From CBDHHC01 sp050633205 (GTDB lineage Bacteria > Pseudomonadota > Alphaproteobacteria > Rhizobiales > CBDHHC01), in assembly GCA_050633205.1 (NCBI GenBank), contig JBOEGA010000012.1:1-36129 (forward strand): 36,129 nucleotides of DNA. Direction: 5' to 3'. The position numbers and the translations under genes were made by a program. Below, one piece after another: positions 1 through 6,097 of the stretch. Each line of letters starts with the position of its first letter. Position 1 is the first letter of the stretch. The notes below the pieces were generated by a model. That model saw only the letters and a list, made by a program, of their open reading frames with translations, was not told the origin of the DNA and searched no databases.

Positions 1-28
1 GATTAAGCCGGAGGCGGGATCTGTTAAG

Positions 29-583
29 TCACAGGTCTTTATTGCGTCTCAATTCGTGGACGATGCATTCGTTTGTTACAGCGCGTAACCGACCCAGTAA
101 TTTCAGGGCTTTCTGGTTATTTGTGGTTGTGACTTTTTCTCTGACGAGGGCTCTTATCGCGGCAACATGCTGATTAATAAGAATTTCAGGTATGCGCGTT
201 TTGTCTTCATAGTTTTCAAGAATTTTGCAAAGAGACGTGCAGAACTGATGGACAATCGGGTAACCGAATGTCGTTGCCTGTCCTTTTAGATCATGAGAAA
301 TCTGGAACAAAAGCTCACTGTTTTCATATGATGTTCTATCTTCCAGAAATTTTATGCGGGCAGTTTCCAGCTTTACAATTTCCTGATTTATCCATTCTTC
401 AAAATTGACTGATAATTCCTCCAGGGCTTTTTCCGCCTTCTGAATGGCAGCTGCATCAAAGGTGAAGGTTCCCTCTGGTCCACTGGCCTTTTCTTTCAGA
501 GAAGTTTCAGGTTCAATGACAACTGCCTTACTGCTGGAGCTGCGGATTTTTGGTGTTGCAGCAGATTTGGAGCTTTTATCCAT
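29..583 (-). CDS. HPt-domain phosphotransfer protein
   Basis: A 184-residue protein whose central part looks like a histidine phosphotransfer (HPt) domain. The motif ISHDLKGQATTFG puts the likely phospho-accepting histidine at H97, followed by the usual glycine-containing helix-turn and a second helix of the four-helix bundle (about residues 60-165). The first 45 residues are Ser/Lys/Pro-rich and probably disordered. There is no signal peptide or membrane segment, so it should be cytoplasmic. It starts 28 bp downstream of a single-domain response regulator on the same strand, which suggests the two form an operon and that this protein passes phosphate to or from that regulator (inference). 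No histidine kinase lies in the window. The HPt assignment rests on the HDLKG signature; an alternative is a diverged HPt-like scaffold without phosphotransfer. Confidence 0.8.
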   Translation of the reverse strand: MDKSSKSAATPKIRSSSSKAVVIEPETSLKEKASGPEGTFTFDAAAIQKAEKALEELSVNFEEWINQEIVKLETARIKFLEDRTSYENSELLFQISHDLKGQATTFGYPIVHQFCTSLCKILENYEDKTRIPEILINQHVAAIRALVREKVTTTNNQKALKLLGRLRAVTNECIVHELRRNKDL

Positions 584-611
584 GGTTCAGTCATTCCTTA
601 TCCGGGAGACA

Positions 612-1136
612 TTATATTGCTTCTGAGTCAACAATGTTTTCACTACTGTCTCCAACTCTGCGTTCCTCACCCGCATAATTAGGGCTGATATATCGTCTAC
701 GGTCCGGGCCAAAGAAGTCCCGGGTTTTTATAAATGGTCTTGGGTTTTCGATAACATTCTGTATGCGCCTAAACAGAGAACTGGCAGCGACGGGTTTGCA
801 TAGAAATTCTGTAGCACCTGCGTCTCTCGCCTGAATGACATGTTTCTTCTCTGAATAGGCCGTTAATATTATAATGGGCAGAAACGGATGTTTCGATCCA
901 TCAGGGTTGCGGATCATCTGAATAAGTTCAATGCCATCAAAGATAGGCATCTTGATATCCGTGATCAGAATATCCGGGGAATATGCTTCAACAGCCTCCA
1001 GACCAGATGCTCCGTCTTCGGCCTCATAGATTTCCCTGGAGCCAAATGCCCGCAGCAGTGTTCGTACAATACGCCGCATATGCGTATTATCATCGACGAC
1101 AACAAAGCGCAGTTTATCAAATGCTATTTTAGCCAT
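612..1136 (-). CDS. Single-domain response regulator (CheY-like REC) with basic tail
   Basis: A 174-residue response regulator. Residues 9-130 form a REC domain with all expected active-site residues: acidic pair D15/D16, phospho-acceptor D60 in ILITDIKMP, T92 in ILTAY and K114 in FLCKP. There is no DNA-binding or enzymatic output domain. The C-terminal tail of about 45 residues carries an Arg-rich FFGPDRRR stretch and a second EERR patch, which I recall from other alphaproteobacterial REC proteins encoded beside HPt genes. It probably works as a phospho-relay intermediate or protein-protein switch with the HPt protein encoded 28 bp downstream. The start codon ATG has no strong Shine-Dalgarno sequence. 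The cognate kinase is unknown. Confidence 0.88.
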   Translation of the reverse strand: MAKIAFDKLRFVVVDDNTHMRRIVRTLLRAFGSREIYEAEDGASGLEAVEAYSPDILITDIKMPIFDGIELIQMIRNPDGSKHPFLPIIILTAYSEKKHVIQARDAGATEFLCKPVAASSLFRRIQNVIENPRPFIKTRDFFGPDRRRYISPNYAGEERRVGDSSENIVDSEAI

Positions 1137-1327
1137 AGGACATCATATTTGTTTAATTCGCAAAAAGACCTGGGTGCAAAACAGCAATGTTGATTTAACC
1201 AAAAGATTTCATTCCGGTTTCATTCACATTCTGCATTAATTTAATGTACAGAATACTTAGTGAATACTTCTAATTCAATTAAATTTATTTCTATTATGTT
1301 AGCTATTGATTTAAAATCAATGGCTGA

Positions 1328-1353
1328 GGGGAGAATATTGCTGTCCTCTCCCC
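1328..1353 (-). terminator. Possible terminator hairpin after nadK
   Basis: A 7-bp stem (GGGGAGA at 1328-1334 with TCTCCCC at 1347-1353) lies just beyond the stop codon of nadK. Read in the nadK direction it is preceded, not followed, by a run of six T, so it is not a classical intrinsic terminator. Weak support. Confidence 0.3.
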
Positions 1354-1364
1354 AAAAAACAGAA

Positions 1365-2124
1365 TCAATACTGGAATTGCTCTGACAGAATTCTCTCATC
1401 AAGGGAGTGTCCGCAATCAAACATCATGCGAAGTTCAATTGACGGGTGTTCTTCAATATCGACAGATCTGACTGAACGAAACTCTGTGTGATCTGCGACA
1501 GCGCTGACGGGTCTTTTATCATATTCAAGAACTTCGATGCGGACTTTTGCTGTACCGGGTAAAAGTGCACCTCTCCAGCGTCTTGGGCGGAACGGACTTA
1601 TTGGCGTCAGTGCAAGGAGATGGGCATTTATAGGCAGAATCGGGCCATGAGCTGACAGGTTATAAGCTGTACTGCCTGCCGGAGTTGCGACCAGTGCTCC
1701 ATCGCAGGTAAGTTCATCCATGCGGACTTTGTTATCGACCAGAATCTTAAGTTTTGCTGCCTGATAGCTTTGCCTGAAAAGGGATACTTCATTAATAGCA
1801 AGGGCCTGGGATATCTGGNNCGGTCATCCGGAGGGGATGAATGATATTGATTTCAGCCTGAGCCATCCGGTCCAGAAGGTCATCTTCCAGATATTCATTC
1901 ATAAGGAAGCCTACGGAGCCGCAGTTCATTCCATATATTGGTTTGCTGGTATTCATGAACTGATGAAGAGTCTGCAGCATCAGGCCATCGCCACCAAGGG
2001 CGACAATGATATCCGCTTCTTCCGGTGCAGTGTAGCCGTATTTTTTGCGCAGGCGCTCTGCTGCGGATTCGGCCTCCGGCGTATTGCTGGCTATAAAACT
2101 GAGCTTTTTGTCGTTAATCTTCAT
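1365..2124 (-). CDS. nadK: NAD kinase, interrupted by an assembly gap
   Basis: ATP-dependent NAD kinase, which makes NADP from NAD in the cytoplasm. Residues 1-101 run to the conserved HPLRM segment and contain the GGDG nucleotide motif at residues 44-47 and GMNCGSVGFLMNE. After the NN gap, in another frame, the protein resumes as QALAINEVSLFRQ and continues through DGALVATPAGSTAYNLSAHGP and the long conserved segment ALTPISPFRPRRWRGALLP. Family members have roughly 255 residues, so only a few codons are missing at the gap and the frame change is artificial. I chose the ATG at 2124 because the protein then begins MKINDKKLSFIASN, matching family N-termini; an in-frame upstream start at 2199 would add 25 unlikely residues. 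It is divergent from cutA with a 65-bp shared upstream region. Confidence 0.9.
1819..1820. other. Assembly gap (NN) inside nadK
   Basis: Two unresolved bases. The nadK reading frame changes across them and a few conserved residues between HPLRM and ALAINEVSL are missing, so the true gap is probably some tens of bases rather than two. Confidence 0.9.
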
Positions 2125-2189
2125 TATGTTTTCATTCTGGTTTAAACAGACCATCATAGGATTACATACTAACAGAGGGTGAATAAACC

Positions 2190-2519
2190 ATGTCTGCATC
2201 CAATGAAGTGGCCCTGATATATACTACATTTCCCAGCCCTGAAGAGGCAAAATCGGTTTCGCGACAAATTGTGGAAGGTAAACTGGCTGCCTGCGCCAAT
2301 ATTATCCCACAAATGCTGTCAATCTATGAATGGGAAGGCAAGCTGGAAGAAGCCAGTGAGGTTGTTGTACTATATAAGACAACCCGGGCAAATTGTAATA
2401 GTCTGGTTGCCAGGGTTACCGAGTTACATTCCTACGATATTCCCGCAGTCCTCATATGTGATATTAGCGGAGGGAACGGGGAGTTTCTCAACTGGATCAG
2501 CCAGCAGACCAGATCTTAA
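2190..2519 (+). CDS. cutA: CutA-family divalent cation tolerance protein
   Basis: A 109-residue small cytoplasmic protein of the CutA1 family, trimeric ferredoxin-fold proteins linked in E. coli to copper and other divalent-metal tolerance. The family segments are visible: the N-terminal strand VALIYTTFPSPEEA, then GKLAACANIIPQMLSIYEWEGKLEE, then EVVVLYKTT and the C-terminal YDIPAVLICDISGGNGEFLNWI. Full length for the family. An AGAGGGTG ribosome-binding site sits about 10 bases before the ATG. Its 3' end overlaps the convergent DUF3307 gene by 4 bp, and it is divergent from nadK. The precise physiological role of CutA proteins is unsettled, so metal tolerance is family knowledge only. Confidence 0.93.
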   Translation: MSASNEVALIYTTFPSPEEAKSVSRQIVEGKLAACANIIPQMLSIYEWEGKLEEASEVVVLYKTTRANCNSLVARVTELHSYDIPAVLICDISGGNGEFLNWISQQTRS

Positions 2520-2894
2520 TATGCCAGAATAGCTGCCACCATCGCCANNCTGGTGTGCGAACTGGTCGACTCCGATTGCATAGAAGAACCCCTCAGTCTG
2601 GGCATGAAGGTTGAAGGTCTTGTTCACAAACACTTTCAGCCAGTCTATGTGATAGTGAGCTATAAACTCGATAGCCAGGATCAGTGCTCCAACATAAATA
2701 CTGGAGGGCTGGATAATCAGAAATACGGGTAATGTACAGACAATATGTATAAATGAATGGAGCAACCCGCCGGGATGTCCATAAGTCCCCTTGTTCTTAT
2801 ACTGGTATGGGAACTGGAGGAAGAAGTCTGCTACGAGATGTTTGGCGTTCAGGAATACGAGTGCAGTAAGTATTTCGATTGCTTCTTGTGTCAT
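2516..2894 (-). CDS. DUF3307 membrane protein, interrupted by an assembly gap
   Basis: A polytopic inner-membrane protein of the DUF3307 family, function unknown. The family signature is clear: HLVADFFLQFPYQYKNK near the N-terminus, GGLLHSFIHIVCTLPVF, then FIAHYHIDWLKVFVNK and GVDQFAHQ. At the NN gap (2548-2549) the frame changes; beyond it the minus strand reads LAMVAAILAY followed by a stop at 2516-2518, a good match to the expected short hydrophobic end of the family. I therefore extend the gene to 2516 with the gap inside; the continuous frame through the NN is not the real end. The ATG at 2894 has an AGGA five bases upstream. Its stop codon overlaps the end of cutA. His-Asp pairs in the membrane segments are conserved in the family but no activity is known to me. 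Confidence 0.82.
2548..2549. other. Assembly gap (NN) inside the DUF3307 gene
   Basis: Two unresolved bases. The protein frame shifts across them and a few residues between DQFAHQ and LAMVAAILAY appear missing. Confidence 0.9.
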
Positions 2895-3240
2895 TTTTTC
2901 CTGCTTTTTTATAACTGATCCTGACCTTACCAGAGGATGAATTTCGAATCAAAGTGTCATAAATTATTTTCAGGGCGTATTTCTGTATTGATTTTAAAGT
3001 GATTTTCCACAGAATCTAATCACTTTTACAACTGTAATGAGAGGTGAGATATACTTTATTTCTGAAGTATAATTTTATGTATAAAAATATTTATACTCTA
3101 CTAATCAGTATTTCCTAATGTTCATCGATTTTGATATCTCATAACTGTAAATCATTGATTTTGCGCTTTTATGTAAATGCCTTATTTTTGTACGGAAGCT
3201 AACACAAGCAAAAATCTCCGACTTAAATCTGGAGCGCACT
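2895..3240. other. AT-rich divergent intergenic region with inverted repeats
   Basis: The 346 bp between two divergent genes contain no credible gene. It is strongly AT-rich. A perfect 9-bp inverted repeat AAAGTGATT (2996-3004) / AATCACTTT (3018-3026) and a 6-bp one ATACTT (3051-3056) / AAGTAT (3065-3070) are visible. Both lie where promoters for the DUF3307 and Tim44-like genes are expected, so they could be operators or leader hairpins. No promoter hexamers are convincing. Confidence 0.45.
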
Positions 3241-4002
3241 ATGAGCATCTTGAATTACAAAAGTTTGTGTCGAGTCATTGTGTTTTGCGTAGCTACGGCA
3301 GTACTAACCGAAGTGGTTTCCGCTTCCGAGAGTTTTGATACCCTTAAGGGATTTGTAGAATCCATCTGGGGTAAAGTAATAATATATGCAGCCCTTCTGG
3401 TTGCTACCGCGGTTTTCTTTTATATCAAGCTTCAGGCCAAGTTTTCTGAAGCCAGAGCCGCAAATGACCTGCGTTTTATGGCCAAGCATTCTGCTATCTT
3501 TGAGTGGGGGCATGTTAAAGCCAGAGTAGGCGATTGTTTTTATCGATATCATGCTCCCTGGCGGGTGGGTGATCTTGATAAAGAAAATGTATGGATGGCT
3601 GATAGCTATTGGCGTGATTTTAAAAAGCTTTTTCTTGATCGAATAGAGAAAGAAGGGCTGGTTAATGTCTGTAATATAAAGACGATTAAAGAAATAAAGC
3701 CATTGCTGTTTATCCATCGGAATGTTGGAGGAAAAGACGAACGATCCAAGCTGGTTGTTTGTATTTCTGCAAAACTCCGAAATTATCTGTCTGCTTTGGC
3801 GACGGGTAATCTGGTTGAAGGCTCCAAGGAGTATCATGATACCAAGACTATCTGGTCGTTTGAGGTGGTCAACGGGAATTGGGTCATTACCAATATCGAG
3901 GATATGAGTGTATCCAGCGAGTATCTGAAGCTTGTGTCAGATTTACCGAAAATTGAAGATACACTCCTGAAACCGGTAAAGATAATGACTGCTGCTGAAT
4001 AA
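3241..4002 (+). CDS. Tim44-like domain membrane-anchored protein
   Basis: A 253-residue protein with a cleavable-looking N-terminal hydrophobic segment (residues 10-28, ending VVSASES), a transmembrane helix at about 44-62, and a globular domain from about residue 75 to the end. This domain resembles the Tim44-like / import-inner-membrane-translocase-type fold (NTF2-like): FEWGHVKARVGDCFYRYHAPWRVGDL, a central long helix, then TIWSFEVVNGNWVITNIED and EYLKL at the C-terminus. Bacterial relatives are membrane proteins of unclear function. A GGAG ribosome-binding site lies 6 bases before the ATG, and a strong terminator follows, so it is a single-gene unit. Whether the domain faces cytoplasm or periplasm depends on whether the first segment is a signal peptide. 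Confidence 0.72.
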   Translation: MSILNYKSLCRVIVFCVATAVLTEVVSASESFDTLKGFVESIWGKVIIYAALLVATAVFFYIKLQAKFSEARAANDLRFMAKHSAIFEWGHVKARVGDCFYRYHAPWRVGDLDKENVWMADSYWRDFKKLFLDRIEKEGLVNVCNIKTIKEIKPLLFIHRNVGGKDERSKLVVCISAKLRNYLSALATGNLVEGSKEYHDTKTIWSFEVVNGNWVITNIEDMSVSSEYLKLVSDLPKIEDTLLKPVKIMTAAE

Positions 4003-4029
4003 ATAAAAAAGTTCAGGCGTTCCAAAATT

Positions 4030-4063
4030 GCGTCATTCTCAGTTATGAGGGTGGCGCTTTTTT
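4030..4063 (+). terminator. Intrinsic terminator after the Tim44-like gene
   Basis: An 11-bp stem (4030-4040 with 4047-4057, several G-U pairs in RNA) with a 6-base loop, followed directly by six T at 4058-4063. Confidence 0.85.
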
Positions 4064-4121
4064 ATTTTCAGGTCTATGGTCCATCCGGTTTAAAATCAAT
4101 GGATTAAAAGTGTGGCGTATT

Positions 4122-5048
4122 ATGTCTGCCGGGAATTTGAAAATGGGGCTAAACGAATGGGGGGGGCTGTTTATCCTCGCTGCAATCTGGGGCAGTTCGT
4201 TTATTTTTATTGAGGTAGCTTTAGCTGGATTTTCTCCTTATCTTCTTGTTTTTCTAAGAATATTTATTGGAGCACTGACACTTACTGCTATTCTGGCGCT
4301 GAGGGGTGTTACCCTGCCAAAGGGCTGGCATTTGTGGCGTCTGTTTTTCATTATGGGGCTAATGCAGAATGCAATTCCTTTCTGTCTGATAACCTGGGGA
4401 CAGCAGCATATTACAGCCGGGCTGACATCGATTTTTAATGCGACAATTCCTTTCTTTTCGGTCGTTCTGGCTCACCTGTTTACTCAGGAGGAGAAGGTGT
4501 CTCCGGTAAAGGCAATAGGATTGCTTACAGGGATTTTTGGTATCGTCACATTGATCGGTTTTGATTCCCTTACGCAACTGGATTTAAAAAATCTGGGGCA
4601 GTTTGCTGTGCTGGGTGCTGCTATCTGCTATGCGGTTTCTATCGTCTGGGGGCTGAAATTTTCAGGATTGAAGCCGGGAGTTGCTGCAGCGGGGATGCTC
4701 TGGTGTGCCAGTCTGTCAATGTTGCCTGTGCTTCTGTTGAACAGTGAGCCCAATATCCGCAATGTGAGCTGGATGAGCCTTTTTGCCATAATTGCTCTGG
4801 GAGTGTTCTGCACAGCCATAGCTTACATTATTTTCTTTCAAATACTGGAAAAGGCAGGGGCAACCGCAACTTCACTGGTTGCTTTTCTTATTCCTATATC
4901 AGCATTAATACTGGCAAATCTGTTTCTGGGGGAACAATTATCCGGTTCTGACATTCCTGGAATTGCACTGGTATTTATTGGTTTGATTTTAATAGATGGC
5001 AGAATTTTGAAATTTCTAAATCAGGAAAAACTCGGCAATAGCGGGTGA
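4122..5048 (+). CDS. EamA/DMT-family transporter
   Basis: A polytopic inner-membrane protein of about 308 residues with the two-repeat, ten-helix architecture of the drug/metabolite transporter superfamily. The first helix begins with WGGLFILAAIWGSSFIFIEVAL, the typical EamA opening, and the second repeat begins around ILGAAICYAVSIVWG. The end of each repeat has the usual alternation of helices and a final GIALVFIGLILI helix. The substrate cannot be inferred; related proteins export amino acids, nucleosides or other metabolites. Start choice is uncertain: a GTG at 4110, ATG at 4122 and ATG at 4143 are all in frame, and none has a strong ribosome-binding site. It stands alone between a terminator and an upstream-promoter-sized gap before the TPR gene. 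Confidence 0.85.
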   Translation: MSAGNLKMGLNEWGGLFILAAIWGSSFIFIEVALAGFSPYLLVFLRIFIGALTLTAILALRGVTLPKGWHLWRLFFIMGLMQNAIPFCLITWGQQHITAGLTSIFNATIPFFSVVLAHLFTQEEKVSPVKAIGLLTGIFGIVTLIGFDSLTQLDLKNLGQFAVLGAAICYAVSIVWGLKFSGLKPGVAAAGMLWCASLSMLPVLLLNSEPNIRNVSWMSLFAIIALGVFCTAIAYIIFFQILEKAGATATSLVAFLIPISALILANLFLGEQLSGSDIPGIALVFIGLILIDGRILKFLNQEKLGNSG

Positions 5049-5180
5049 TTCGGTAAAAATGAGACAGAAAACTGAACTAAATTCTGTTTCCGGGGTTGCC
5101 GTGTCGCAGGATTGAGTTATTTATAACTAAAAACAATCATATATGATTTTGGAAACGATATAACCCATTCGGAGCCGGTA

Positions 5181-5918
5181 ATGAAAAGAACAGGTTTACT
5201 GACATTTTTGATGATCTTGATGTTTACACTGCCATCATACGGGCAGGAGTTTGAAGAATCAGATTGTTGGAAACAGACTGGCGAAGCCCGGTTTAAGGCA
5301 TGTCGGAAAATAATTTTTGCGAGAAAAATTGCCGGTCAGAAAATCACTAAAGAAAACTGGGCTGTTCTTCATTATAATCTGGCTCTGTCCTACGTTGAGA
5401 AAGGACAGATGAATGGTGCGCTTCGTAATTTTCGTGCGGCTTTGAAATACAATCCTGATTATGAAAAGGTTTATGGTCAGCTTTGCCATCTGCATATGCA
5501 GACGAGAAAACACGGTTCGGCTTTGAAAGATTGTGAGAAAGCCATTGAACTGAATTCCAGCAATGCGATTGCGCTTACAAACCGCGGGACAATTTATCTT
5601 TTCAGGAAGCAATATGATAAAGCCCTGGCAGATTATGACAGTGCAATAGCCGCTGATCCGAAACTTGCGGTTGCATACAGCAACAGAGGTCTTATTTATG
5701 ATGCCCGGCTTGAATATAAGAAGGCGCTGGCTGACTATGATAAGTCTATTGAGCTGAATCCTGATTATTCCCGCGTGTATTACCATCGTGCGGTTACTCA
5801 ATATAAGCTTGGGGCCATCGAGAGCGCCATTACAGATCTGGCAAAGTCTATAGAAATTGACTCGAAATACAGACCTGCTCAGGCTCTTATGAAGGTCCTT
5901 TCCAACAGAAAGTCATAG
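5181..5918 (+). CDS. Secreted tetratricopeptide-repeat protein
   Basis: A 245-residue protein with an N-terminal signal peptide (MKRTGLLTFLMILMFTLPSYG, cleavage near residue 21) followed by about five tandem TPR units from residue 60 to 240. Typical TPR positions are visible, for example ALTNRGTIYLFRKQYDKAL, AYSNRGLIYDARLEYKKAL and VYYHRAVTQYKLGAIESAI. TPRs bind other proteins, so a periplasmic scaffold or chaperone-like role is plausible, but no partner is apparent from the neighbours. Three cysteines (in SDCWK, FKACRK and QLCHL/LKDCEK regions) may form disulfides if exported. The ATG has a GGAG ribosome-binding site. A strong terminator follows, so it is monocistronic. Confidence 0.85.
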   Translation: MKRTGLLTFLMILMFTLPSYGQEFEESDCWKQTGEARFKACRKIIFARKIAGQKITKENWAVLHYNLALSYVEKGQMNGALRNFRAALKYNPDYEKVYGQLCHLHMQTRKHGSALKDCEKAIELNSSNAIALTNRGTIYLFRKQYDKALADYDSAIAADPKLAVAYSNRGLIYDARLEYKKALADYDKSIELNPDYSRVYYHRAVTQYKLGAIESAITDLAKSIEIDSKYRPAQALMKVLSNRKS

Positions 5919-5939
5919 AGGTTTTTCAGGCAGTAACCG

Positions 5940-5963
5940 GCAGTTCCGAGCGGGACTGCTTTT
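5940..5963 (+). terminator. Intrinsic terminator after the TPR gene
   Basis: An 8-bp stem GCAGTTCC (5940-5947) / GGGACTGC (5952-5959) with a 4-base loop GAGC and TTTT immediately after. Confidence 0.8.
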
Positions 5964-6097
5964 AAACGGTTGTTCTGATTAAAACAGCTAAATCTGTGAT
6001 CTGTATTCAGTAAGGGCAGAATCGCACTTGCCTAAACCCTGCTTCCCGCGATATTGGTTTCATACAAAATTGCAGGAAAAACAAGTGTGTGATCCAG

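Noticed and set aside
3005..3013. TTTCCACAG resembling a DnaA box
   Set aside because: A single imperfect match with no cluster of boxes, no AT-rich unwinding element pattern and no replication genes nearby.
5067..5095. ACAGAA/TTCTGT hairpin after the DMT transporter gene
   Set aside because: Only six base pairs with a long loop and a three-base T stretch; not enough to call a terminator.
5919..6097. LexA (SOS) box before uvrA
   Set aside because: GTTC occurs at 5943 and 5973 but neither is followed by a second GTTC after seven bases, so the alphaproteobacterial SOS motif is not met.
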